A stretch of 17,012 bases of DNA from CAMQVM01 sp044433405 (GTDB taxonomy: Bacteria; Bacteroidota; Bacteroidia; Bacteroidales; Rikenellaceae): NCBI GenBank assembly GCA_044433405.1, contig JAWXTQ010000031.1, positions 1-17,012 of the forward strand, in the 5' to 3' direction. How positions within the stretch are numbered: position 1 is the stretch's first letter; each line of letters starts with the position of its first letter. Made by a program: the position numbers and the translations under genes. The notes beneath the pieces are model-generated. The model was not told the DNA's origin, ran no database searches, and saw only the letters and a list, made by a program, of their open reading frames with translations. Shown one piece after another: positions 1-6,742 of the stretch.

Positions 1-2
1 AT

Positions 3-689
3 GGTTTGTATATAGATGATATGGCAATTGATAGAACCACCATGAAGCGTGTACGTAAGGTGTTAGAAAACAATCGACCAGATCCACGAATTGACCTACA
101 CTCAGCTAATCAATTTAACCAAAGCGATGGATTTATAAATAGTGCATTTTTATATATGGAGCACATGCCATATCTTGATAGATTATGGTTTGGAGAGTAT
201 TTTAAATATGAAAAGGCTCCTGATTATTGGTTAACAGAGGTGTCGGGCATTCCTTTTGGTATGATGGGTGAAATGTTGCAAAACGACGGTAATCCATGGC
301 GTGGAATGGTTTATGGAATGACTTGTCGCTATAAATATCATGGCAAAGAGACTCCTAAATTCTTCTGGAGCGTGTGGGATTATTTCAAAATTGAAGAGAG
401 TAGAATGGTTGGCTACTGGGTATCTAGTAACCCTGTGAAAACCAACAATAAAGATGTCTACGCAACAGCATTTGTTAAGGATGGAGAGGTTATGGTAGCT
501 CTGGCCAATTGGTCAAAATCATCAGCGAAGGTAAAACTTCAAATTGATTGGGATACATTAGGTATTGATAAATCCAATGCAAAAATTTACTTCCCAGATA
601 TGGATATCCTGCAGAAAGAGCAAACCATAGAAGTAAGTACCGAAATATTGCTTGAAAAAGAGGGTGGTGCTTTGGTAATTATTAAATAG
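3..689 (+). CDS. DUF6067-like glycoside hydrolase family protein, C-terminal part (5' truncated)
   Basis: The reading frame is already open at the left edge (codons GGT TTG TAT ATA GAT GAT), so the true start lies outside the window; the TTG at 6 is not a credible start. About 228 residues remain. The visible segments YIDDMAIDR, IDLHSANQFN, YMEHMPYLDRLWFGEYF, VSGIPFGMMGEML and GNPWRGMVYGM resemble the C-terminal part of Bacteroidota secreted glycoside-hydrolase-like proteins annotated as DUF6067. In these an acidic-residue-rich barrel end is followed by a small beta-sandwich; here the sandwich would be the last 80 residues or so, with runs such as VMVALANWSKSS. Substrate cannot be told from this fragment. 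The family assignment is from recognition of motifs, not from a search. The gene ends in TAG and is followed 18 bases later by a palindromic repeat that may act as its terminator. Confidence 0.75.
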   Translation, partial: GLYIDDMAIDRTTMKRVRKVLENNRPDPRIDLHSANQFNQSDGFINSAFLYMEHMPYLDRLWFGEYFKYEKAPDYWLTEVSGIPFGMMGEMLQNDGNPWRGMVYGMTCRYKYHGKETPKFFWSVWDYFKIEESRMVGYWVSSNPVKTNNKDVYATAFVKDGEVMVALANWSKSSAKVKLQIDWDTLGIDKSNAKIYFPDMDILQKEQTIEVSTEILLEKEGGALVIIK

Positions 690-707
690 AGTGATTTTGC
701 TTAGCGA

Positions 708-831
708 CTTTCACCGCATGAGCCTTCGCTCATGCTTGTAGTAATAGGTTTTTATTTCTTATACTCATACCTACGGTATGGTAACGAAATAAAAACCTAT
801 TCCTATTTTTGGCTGCGCCAAAAAGTGAAAG
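708..831. repeat. Cloverleaf-like palindromic repeat, copy 1
   Basis: This block folds as an outer stem (CTTTCAC at 708-714 with GTGAAAG at 825-831) enclosing three hairpins. The first is an 8-bp stem GCATGAGC/GCTCATGC (716-723/728-735, loop CTTC). The second is a 16-bp stem AATAGGTTTTTATTTC with its complement (743-758/786-801), containing a nested 6-bp hairpin CATACC/GGTATG (766-771/775-780). The third is an 8-bp stem TTTTTGGC/GCCAAAAA (806-813/817-824). A diverged copy lies at 15395-15498. Both sit 12-18 bases after the stop codon of a plus-strand gene, so a role in transcription termination or transcript end protection is plausible. It could instead be a REP-like dispersed element. Confidence 0.7.
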
Positions 832-904
832 CCGAAGTGTACCAAAGCCTATTAAAAAAAGAAGAATTGTGTTTAAGTTTTTTTTAGAAAAAAAACCACG
901 TGCT

Positions 905-1070
905 AGACTACTATGAGCCATTTTTATTCTCTTGGCTAATGCCAATTCAATAAAAAAGACTCCTAGCAGCCTAGCACTGGTAAAAAAACCTTCGTCGCTG
1001 ATGCTCCTCGGGCTCACTAGCGTTCGCTGGGTATTCTCATGAAAGTGATGTATAGCTTCGCGATGGTCGA
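905..1070 (-). repeat. Degenerate dispersed element, copy A (inverted relative to copy B)
   Basis: Read on the minus strand, this segment matches the plus-strand segment 1109-1265. The best core is 1003-1041 against 1138-1176, 38 of 39 positions complementary. Beyond the core, similarity continues in weaker form as conserved encoded-peptide segments (REAI..HEN.QRTLVSPRS.SDE and LALAK..KM). A nested hairpin lies at 921-956: TTTTTATT/AATAAAAA outside, TTGGC/GCCAA inside. The core looks more GC-rich than its surroundings. A 114-codon open frame (730-1074, minus) runs through this copy and into the neighbouring palindrome; it is probably not a gene. The element could be a remnant of a coding sequence or a structured-RNA repeat. 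Confidence 0.6.
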
Positions 1071-1108
1071 TCATAGGAATAATTATAATGATTAACGTCG
1101 ATTTATAG

Positions 1109-1265
1109 TCGATTATCGCGAAGCCATCCGCTACCTACATGAGAATCCCCAGCGAACGCTAGTGAGCCCGAGGAGCGTAAGCGACGAGGAGTTCTTGCCA
1201 GCAAGGGGCATTCATGGAGCATTTTTGAATGGTTAGCTTTAGCTAAACTTTTAAAAATGGTTCAG
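1109..1265 (+). repeat. Degenerate dispersed element, copy B
   Basis: This is the plus-oriented partner of copy A, separated from it by about 38 bases, so the pair forms a long imperfect inverted repeat centred near 1089. It encodes the same peptide-like string (REAIRYLHENPQRTLVSPRS then SDEEF), but the frame hits a stop after GAFLNG, and the LALAK segment continues in another frame. The equivalent hairpin is at 1220-1259: CATTTTT/AAAAATG outside, TTAGC/GCTAA inside. The inner stem differs from copy A by a paired change (G-C to A-T), which favours selection on RNA or DNA structure. The element abuts the 3' end of the permease gene and could also end its transcript. Confidence 0.6.
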
Positions 1266-1304
1266 GGATGTCATTTGCGAGCTTCTTGTGAAAGAATACA
1301 TTTT

Positions 1305-2614
1305 TTAGCTACCAACAAAGAATTCCTTTAAAACAAACATCAGTGCAAGAATATACATAATAAAGCTAATATCTCGGAATTTTCCTGTCATCACACGTAT
1401 GATTACATAGCTCAAAAATCCATATACAATACCTTGAGAGATGCTATAAGTATATGGAATAAAGATTATTGTTATAAATGCAGGTAGAGAGTTCTTATAG
1501 TCTGAGAAATCAATCTCCGAAATTGACGAAATCATAAACAGCCCCACCACAACTAACACTGCCGAGGTCGCAGCCGTAGGAATCAATAAAAGGATAGGCG
1601 AAATGAACAATGCAAGCAAGAAGAGTATACCTGTAACAACAGCCGTCATTCCAGTTCGACCACCTGCTGCAACTCCCGTAGTACTCTCAATATAGGATGT
1701 AACAGAACTTGTTCCAACCATAGCTCCAAAAGTGGTTGCAATAGCATCAGAAAGAAATGCCTGTTTTGCTCGATAAACATTGCCATCCTTATCAACTAAC
1801 CCCGAACGTGAACAGACTGCAAAGAGTGTCCCCGCTGTGTCAAACAGGTCTGCGTAAATTAGAATAAAGATTATCACTAACATATCGAGTGAAAAGAGTT
1901 GGCTAAAATCCATCTTCATAAATATAGGCTCCAATGAGTTAGGCGTAGAGACAGGAGAGAACCCATCAGGAATTACAACAACCCCCATCAAAAGAGCCAC
2001 ACCAGTTGTGATCAGCATCCCTAACATCAAAGCACCTTGCACCTTACGAACTATTAATACACCCATGATTATAATAGAGATAAAGGTCAATAACACCGAT
2101 GGCGAACTAACATCACCCAACTGCGAAAAGACCTCGCCACGAACTATTACACCCGAATTAATCAGACCAATTGTCCCAATAAAGAGTCCGATACCAATAC
2201 TTATGGCACGCTTTAGAACTAGCGGAATAGAGCGGATTATCAACTCACGAATATTGAGCAGTGAGAGAATTATAAAGATAATACCTTCAATAAAAACAGC
2301 TGCCAATGCAATCTCCCAAGTGTAGCCCATCTGTGTCACTATGGTATAGGCAAAAATGCATTAATCCCCAATCCTGGAGCCAAAGCAATAGGAAGATTAG
2401 CCACCAAACCCATAACCACACAAGCCACAAATGCAGAGATAGCAGTAGCTGTAAAGAGCGCACCCGTATCCATCCCAGTGGATGAGAGTATTGAAGGATT
2501 AACAATCAAAATATACGCCATTGTCAAGAATATTGTAACTCCTGCTACAATTTCACGCTTAGGATTTGTGCCATTATCAGTTAGTTTAAAGAGTCTCTCT
2601 AACACCTTTTTCAT
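1305..2614 (-). pseudogene. NCS2-family purine (adenine/guanine) permease, frameshifted
   Basis: Inner-membrane nucleobase:cation symporter of the NCS2/AzgA-like type, predicted to import purine bases. The N-terminal part starts at the internal ATG at 2614 (MKKVLERLFKL) and carries the family hallmarks MAYILIVNPSIL and NLPIALAPGLGINAF. It then reads into LPIP and a stop at 2339-2341. The rest (1305-2339) continues perfectly in another frame as VTQMGYTWEIALAAVFIEG, and later keeps YADLFDTAGTLFAV and the SSVTSYIESTTGVAAGGRTG motif. Adding one T to the T5 run on the minus strand (A5 at 2352-2356) restores AFFAYTIVTQMGYTW and gives about 436 residues, the usual family length. The stop and a GTG overlap as TAGTG, so weak reinitiation is conceivable. 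A sequencing or assembly error is the main alternative to a real pseudogene. No other lesion is visible. Confidence 0.88.
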
Positions 2615-2629
2615 GCTATTTTTTACTTG

Positions 2630-2637
2630 CAAAAGTA
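2630..2637 (-). promoter_or_regulatory. Possible -7 box of the permease gene
   Basis: The minus strand reads TACTTTTG here, a match to the Bacteroidota TAnnTTTG box, 16 bases upstream of the ATG at 2614. No good TTTG box is visible at the usual 19-21 bp upstream, so the assignment is weak. Confidence 0.35.
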
Positions 2638-2736
2638 ATAAAAAAAACTCACAACTACTAATTAACAAAATTTTCATTCAAAGAACGATAAAACAAAAGT
2701 TTTGTATGTTGGTGTGTTTTTTTTGGTTAAATGCTA

Positions 2737-2764
2737 AACCCCCTGTGTAAGACCACAAGGGGTT
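2737..2764 (-). terminator. Hairpin after the NHLP peptide gene
   Basis: On the minus strand AACCCCTTGTG and CACAGGGGGTT pair as an 11-bp stem with one G-U wobble and a 6-base loop, 31 bases past the stop of the NHLP gene. It lacks an immediate T-run, so termination is inferred from position and stem strength. It separates the CAT-like/NHLP unit from the downstream permease gene. Confidence 0.55.
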
Positions 2765-2795
2765 CACAACTCTGTAACCTATTTTAAAGGTTTAA

Positions 2796-3089
2796 TTACC
2801 ATGAAGAATCGCTTGCAAGATCCGCAGGTAAAGGTTGGTACGCTGCCTTTCTATCTCCGCCATCCTCAATAAACGATTCAAACGAGTTAGGTAGTAGTAG
2901 ATATACATCACTATCTGTACTCTCTTTTGGCTCTGTCACTATATGTAGATTCACGCCTTCAGCAAACTCTACACCTTCACTCTTTAACGTCTCACGAGTG
3001 TTGTTTATTAAATTTTCCTTGTAGGCTTCATCTGCCCACGCTTTAGCTACTATCTTCGCCCAAAGCTTTTCCTGTTCTTTTACTTCCAT
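2796..3089 (-). CDS. NHLP-type (nitrile hydratase leader peptide) RiPP precursor
   Basis: A 97-residue protein. Residues 1-67 match the NHLP leader pattern known from TOMM and proteusin precursors, derived from the nitrile hydratase alpha subunit: LWAKIVAKAWADEAYKENL, then a helix ending in LKSEGVEFAEGVNLHIV, then a short strand DVYLLLP. After SFESFIEDGG (Gly77-Gly78) comes the 19-residue tail DRKAAYQPLPADLASDSSW, which would be the core if the peptide is cut at the double Gly. The tail has no Cys or Thr, so azole formation could only use the Ser residues. The gene starts 20 bases after the CAT-like gene and shares its promoter. None of the usual modification or C39 export genes is in the window. 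The leader assignment is by motif recognition; the core, cleavage site and product are inference. The protein could also be an orphan leader-fold protein that is not processed. Confidence 0.72.
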   Translation of the reverse strand: MEVKEQEKLWAKIVAKAWADEAYKENLINNTRETLKSEGVEFAEGVNLHIVTEPKESTDSDVYLLLPNSFESFIEDGGDRKAAYQPLPADLASDSSW

Positions 3090-3109
3090 TTTTACTCTAA
3101 TTATAACAT

Positions 3110-3751
3110 TTATATTTTATCCTCTTGCCCATACTCGTTAGAAAAATATTTAGCAAATAGATGCCAATCGTAACCACCAAGTAGGGAGTGAGAAAAATTA
3201 ACCGATACATGTACTGACGCAACTCCATCCTTAACATCCACCTTCCCAAAGGTAAATCGCAACACTCCACGCTCGCATCTACAATGTGGTGAACGAGACG
3301 AAATGTGGGTAAGTCGTAGCGATGTTAAAGCTGAACAAGATACCACATTTATAGAGCTGATATCACTATAATTAACGATTCCTAGCTTTATTTTCTTGCG
3401 ATTTTCTTTATATGTTTGATAAAACTCTCGCAACGATGGGTTGAATAGAGTTTTTATACTCGTCAACTGTTTCTCTTTTGTGAGTTCTGCTGTTATCAAA
3501 TCTATCTGCCTATACATTGCAATATACTCAGAAGAGAGAACACGCACTCTAAATTGCTCAAAATGGTTGACTGCAGATATAATAGCGTGATATACAACCA
3601 CAACAATAGGTATTTGCTCTCTTTTGGAGATCTCATATAGGTTAGTACAACCCTGCAAAACTGTTGCATAATGCTCATCTGAACCCTGGCGTACAAACAT
3701 CCTAAAGCTATCCCTTCGTTTCCATTTATCTATTTCAATAATCTCCACCAT
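3110..3751 (-). CDS. Chloramphenicol acetyltransferase-like (CAT-fold) protein
   Basis: The 213-residue length matches the classical CAT family. Visible family signatures are the N-terminal IDKWKRRDSF (usual WxRxxxF, Arg12 or Arg13), the segment VVYHAIISAVNHFEQFRVRV (usual AvNxxpEFRxR), CSALTSLRLTHIS (usual SaLPWxxFT) and VSVNFSHSLLGGYDWHLF near the C-terminus. The last aligns with the catalytic HxxxDG region: the acid/base His is present (His188), but the Asp that normally salt-bridges the N-terminal Arg is Gly192. Acetyl transfer to chloramphenicol is therefore doubtful; another acyl acceptor or a non-catalytic role is possible. It is the first gene of a two-gene unit with the NHLP peptide, 20 bases apart, under a good promoter (3850-3880). 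A role in acylating or binding that peptide is a hypothesis from context only. ATG at 3751 is the only sensible start. Confidence 0.75.
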   Translation of the reverse strand: MVEIIEIDKWKRRDSFRMFVRQGSDEHYATVLQGCTNLYEISKREQIPIVVVVYHAIISAVNHFEQFRVRVLSSEYIAMYRQIDLITAELTKEKQLTSIKTLFNPSLREFYQTYKENRKKIKLGIVNYSDISSINVVSCSALTSLRLTHISSRSPHCRCERGVLRFTFGKVDVKDGVASVHVSVNFSHSLLGGYDWHLFAKYFSNEYGQEDKI

Positions 3752-3849
3752 ATTCTTTGGCTAAATTATATTTTATTTAATCATTCTAAAGCTACAAGTG
3801 TAAGAAATAGCCCTGTATACTTAATTGCTCTACATCATCTCAACATATG

Positions 3850-3880
3850 CAAATATATGAAAAATAAGTAACAATACAAA
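3850..3880 (-). promoter_or_regulatory. Bacteroidota-type promoter of the CAT-like/NHLP unit
   Basis: The minus strand reads TTTG (3877-3880), exactly 19 bases, then TATATTTG (3850-3857), an ideal match to the TTTG-N19-TAnnTTTG consensus of Bacteroides sigma-ABfr promoters. The predicted start is near 3844, leaving a 5' leader of roughly 90 bases before the CAT-like ATG. Confidence 0.75.
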
Positions 3881-3903
3881 GAACAAACATAAATCTTTAG
3901 CAA

Positions 3904-3937
3904 AAAATTTAAAGCTTAACCAGACATCAATGGTTAA
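3904..3937 (-). terminator. Weak hairpin terminator after ftcD
   Basis: On the minus strand TTAACCA and TGGTTAA (3931-3937 and 3916-3922) form a 7-bp stem with an 8-base loop. It overlaps the ftcD stop codon and is followed by TTTAAATTTTTT. Position and T-rich tail fit an intrinsic terminator for the long minus-strand unit, but the stem is AT-rich. Confidence 0.42.
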
Positions 3938-4929
3938 AAGTAAAAATCACTCTCTTTGTGATATCTGAATGGTTCGATTTGGTCGAAGTTCATTGTTTGG
4001 ATTGAGAGTTCTATTTTTTGATTGGTTGTTAGGTTGCTATTGTTATTGTTGAAGTAGTCAGCAGCTTCGGTCATTACTCTTAATGGGAGCATGCCTATTA
4101 TTTCGGTGCCTGTAACCTCTGTTCCGTGCTCTTTTGCTACCTTGCACACCTCCTTGAATGCTATGTGTAGGGGTGTTTTGTTGATATCTACGATATTCAT
4201 TGATACTTGTGCAAAACCATACTTCTCCATATACCATCCTATTGCTTTTGCTCCTTCTAGTGAACCCTCTATTCGTTTTCCATCTTTAATATATCCGCTT
4301 TTACGCACTCTTTGGGCAATGAGTTTTGCGATAGATGAATCTTTTGTAGTTAGGTTGAAGTTTACGGCTAATAAAAATTCGCGTGCACCTATTACTGATA
4401 TGCCACTTTTTGTGAGTTGTGGGGTTGCCTTGTCGCTTCCAAAATCGGGTTTCCATTCTGGCGATTGCAATTTTTGCATTATACCTTCATACTCTCCTTT
4501 TCGACACTCAAACAGATTGCGTTTATGGTGGCTAAAGGCGGCTTTTTCGTAACAATATACAGCAATTGATAGCTCTTTTGCTACTCTAGCTGCAAGAGAG
4601 TGAGCTGCGCTTATTGCATCGTCGATAGTAGCGCCACTTAATGGAATAAATGGCATTACGTCAGTTGCTCCAATACGAGGGTGTTCTCCAGTGTGAGTTG
4701 ACATATCTATCTTCTCAGCAGCAGCTTTCATGGCATCAAACATTGCCAATTCCATTGCTTTGGCCTCACCAATGATAGTAATCACTGTTCTGTTGGCATC
4801 ATAACCCATGTCACAGCTAATAATCTTAACCTTGTCGTGCTTTTGAATAGCTGCGCAAATATGTTCGATAACACTTTTATCACGGCCTTCACTGAAGTTA
4901 GGAACAGCCTCTAGTAGTTTTGTTTGCAT
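3934..4929 (-). CDS. ftcD: Glutamate formimidoyltransferase
   Basis: Cytoplasmic enzyme that moves the formimino group of N-formimino-L-glutamate to tetrahydrofolate, the last step of one histidine-degradation route (EC 2.1.2.5). The start MQTKLLEAVPNFSEGRD is characteristic. The segment HTGEHPRIGATDVMPFIPLSG contains His83, which corresponds to the catalytic His82 of mammalian FTCD. At 331 residues it holds only the formiminotransferase domain; the cyclodeaminase domain found in the bifunctional animal enzyme is absent, as is usual for separate bacterial enzymes. No hutH, hutU, hutI or cyclodeaminase gene is visible in the window. It lies 28 bases after the beta-propeller gene on the same strand and is probably cotranscribed with it. 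Confidence 0.93.
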   Translation of the reverse strand: MQTKLLEAVPNFSEGRDKSVIEHICAAIQKHDKVKIISCDMGYDANRTVITIIGEAKAMELAMFDAMKAAAEKIDMSTHTGEHPRIGATDVMPFIPLSGATIDDAISAAHSLAARVAKELSIAVYCYEKAAFSHHKRNLFECRKGEYEGIMQKLQSPEWKPDFGSDKATPQLTKSGISVIGAREFLLAVNFNLTTKDSSIAKLIAQRVRKSGYIKDGKRIEGSLEGAKAIGWYMEKYGFAQVSMNIVDINKTPLHIAFKEVCKVAKEHGTEVTGTEIIGMLPLRVMTEAADYFNNNNSNLTTNQKIELSIQTMNFDQIEPFRYHKESDFYF

Positions 4930-4957
4930 TCCTTAGACTAATTTTTTGTAAACACCT

Positions 4958-5821
4958 CTAATATAGTGGATATACTGTCGATACGAGTGATATCTCATCT
5001 AAAATGTTTAGTTGCCATACCACATTGCCATTGCTGTCAATCTCCATTAACATAGGTTGTGATGTATCTCCATTGTGTCCTAGCCAGTTAGCTAGTAGGA
5101 TGTTGCCATTTTTTAGCTCTACAACTTCTGCCCCAAATTCAATTTTTGCGTTACTAGGTAGGGTAGTGTTCGAGATGAGAGTTGTAACGTTTTCGCTGTT
5201 GCTCTCCACCTTGAATATTGCACCAGAGTGACCGCATGCTGTAAGTAGGTCGCCACTTTTTGTCTCAGTCACAGAGAATGGGCCTCCTGATAGTTTAATC
5301 TCACGGATGAATTCGCCCTCCTTACTAAGCTCAACAATTTTACTTCCAGCCAAAAGAGGTACTAAGTATGTGTTGTTAGATGTTTTGCGAATTTGACGAA
5401 ATTGTGAGTGAGCATCATCTATTGAGGTGTTGTAGTGAATCTCATTAATCACTTCACCTTTTTTGTTTAGTTCAACAATGCGCGCTGGTGAGCCACATAT
5501 CCCAACTAGATAGCCTTTTTTTATTTTTGATACCGATTGAGCTTGCTCCCCATCGTTGACTTTATAATCAAAAATAGTCTCTCCATTCATGTTAATAAGT
5601 TTCATCCCGTTAGAGTATGAAAAGGCTACTTTTTTGTTGTCGTAAATGACACAGTTACACTCGTCGCCGCTATTTAGCTCATAGCTCCATTCGATAGCGT
5701 TTGATTGCTTGTCGTAGATTGCAATAATTGGTGAGCCTGAGCCAGCAATTAGATACTTTTCTTGTGCGCTAGTTGAAAGAGCGCATAGCATAAGGATTGT
5801 TAAAATAATTTTATTTTTCAT
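4958..5821 (-). CDS. Secreted PQQ-like beta-propeller repeat protein
   Basis: A 287-residue protein starting with a clear Sec signal peptide (MKNKIILTILMLCALSTSAQ, likely cut after SAQ) and no lipobox, so probably periplasmic or secreted. The mature part is a run of beta-rich repeats of about 40 residues with the pattern hydrophobic strand, Gly, strand, Asn/Lys turn, for example IIAIYDKQSNAIEWSYEL, KLINMNGETIFDYKV, RIVELNKKGEVINEIHY, KIVELSKEGEFIREIKL and MLMEIDSNGNVVWQLNI. This is typical of PQQ-binding-like or arylsulfotransferase-like propellers. The recurring 'x-E-x-x-x-x-G-x-x' strands support about six blades. No catalytic site is recognisable, and the ligand is unknown. It starts 20 bases after the CPBP protease gene. 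Confidence 0.75.
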   Translation of the reverse strand: MKNKIILTILMLCALSTSAQEKYLIAGSGSPIIAIYDKQSNAIEWSYELNSGDECNCVIYDNKKVAFSYSNGMKLINMNGETIFDYKVNDGEQAQSVSKIKKGYLVGICGSPARIVELNKKGEVINEIHYNTSIDDAHSQFRQIRKTSNNTYLVPLLAGSKIVELSKEGEFIREIKLSGGPFSVTETKSGDLLTACGHSGAIFKVESNSENVTTLISNTTLPSNAKIEFGAEVVELKNGNILLANWLGHNGDTSQPMLMEIDSNGNVVWQLNILDEISLVSTVYPLY

Positions 5822-5841
5822 TATCTTGAATATTTTTGATG

Positions 5842-6732
5842 TTAATCAATATTGTTTTTAATCGTAAGTTTCGCGTGAGAGTCTCTCTCTTTGCTAAAAT
5901 TGATAGTTTCTCTGAAAAACCACACAACAATCACCATTGATACACCATAAATTAGATAATAGAAAGGTTGGTTGTTTATCAGTTGTTGAAGTGTGTCGTA
6001 ATCGCCAAAAAAGTGATTACTTATGAGAGAAGCTGAATTCTGAAAAAAGTGAATTACTATAGCTCCCCATAGTGAGCCAGTGGTGAGATAAACATAACAT
6101 ATTGCCACCGCACCAAGCGAACCACCAATGAGTTGTACAATGTTTAGATGTATTGCCCCAAATATAAAAGATGAGATTAAAATTGCAGTAAATGTTGAGA
6201 GGTGGCGATTAATATCGTTAAAGATAACTCCCCTAAAAATCATCTCCTCAAGCAAAGGAGCTAATATTGTTACTGTAATCACTGTGAATATATCAATGTT
6301 GAGTGTAAGTAGCTCTAGTTTGGCTATCTCCTCAGGAAATAACATGATGATGGGTTCAATCACAATATTGATAGCCGATATAAAAATTATACCATATATA
6401 ATGTTGATAGGCGACTTTATTTTTTTGCCAAAAATAGGTGTTAGAGGGGGTGTGTTAACCTCTCTAGAAACCCTGCATTTTCGGTATTTGACCAAAAAAA
6501 ACAATAGTAAAGAGAATGAAATAAGGTAGCTAAGGAGCACGAAAAGTGTGTTTTTAACTATCTCTCCGCTGGTAAGCGACTCAATAATATCTACCTCGCT
6601 GAATGGCATAATTGCAAAAATAGGCACAATAATTCCTATTACATTTGCAATAGTTAGGGCAATAATCATCGCTACTAAATCAAGTAGATTGAAGTATCGA
6701 GGTTTGTTGCCTAAAGAAACGTTTTTCATCAA
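5842..6732 (-). CDS. CPBP-family intramembrane metalloprotease (Abi/CAAX-type)
   Basis: Polytopic inner-membrane protein of 296 residues with about eight hydrophobic segments. All three motifs of the CPBP (CAAX protease and bacteriocin-processing) family are present: EEMIFR (Glu162-Glu163...Arg167), FGAIH (Phe191...His195) and HFFQN (His228...Asn232). These supply the metal-binding Glu and His residues of the family. Known members cleave prenylated proteins or take part in bacteriocin maturation or immunity, but many are uncharacterised and the substrate here is unknown. The gene is 10 bases after the fucosidase stop, so cotranscription is likely. Two adjacent ATGs (6732 and 6729) could serve as start. 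A link to the NHLP peptide encoded about 2 kb downstream is conceivable but unsupported. Confidence 0.87.
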   Translation of the reverse strand: MMKNVSLGNKPRYFNLLDLVAMIIALTIANVIGIIVPIFAIMPFSEVDIIESLTSGEIVKNTLFVLLSYLISFSLLLFFLVKYRKCRVSREVNTPPLTPIFGKKIKSPINIIYGIIFISAINIVIEPIIMLFPEEIAKLELLTLNIDIFTVITVTILAPLLEEMIFRGVIFNDINRHLSTFTAILISSFIFGAIHLNIVQLIGGSLGAVAICYVYLTTGSLWGAIVIHFFQNSASLISNHFFGDYDTLQQLINNQPFYYLIYGVSMVIVVWFFRETINFSKERDSHAKLTIKNNID

Positions 6733-6742
6733 TTTTTGTTTT

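Noticed and set aside
730..1074. 114-codon open frame on the minus strand
   Set aside because: It runs through two different repeats (copy A and the cloverleaf palindrome), its C-terminal part is only the palindrome read through, and it has no promoter. The peptide similarity to copy B is noted as part of the repeat instead.
690..1304. CRISPR array or tRNA genes in the gene-free stretch
   Set aside because: The repeats are inverted, few and not evenly spaced. No tRNA-like cloverleaf with a T-arm GTTCRA motif and an anticodon stem was found; the four-stem palindrome does not match tRNA dimensions.
2796..3089. Truncated nitrile hydratase alpha subunit
   Set aside because: The metal-binding Cys cluster of the enzyme is absent and the length matches a leader-type precursor, so the NHLP interpretation is preferred.
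3110..3751. Chloramphenicol resistance gene
   Set aside because: The HxxxDG motif is altered and the context is a peptide precursor, with no mobile-element or resistance-gene neighbours.
4091..4552. 153-codon open frame on the plus strand
   Set aside because: Antisense shadow of ftcD, with no family resemblance and no promoter.
6128..6529. 133-codon open frame on the plus strand
   Set aside because: Antisense shadow of the CPBP protease, whose motifs are all intact on the minus strand.
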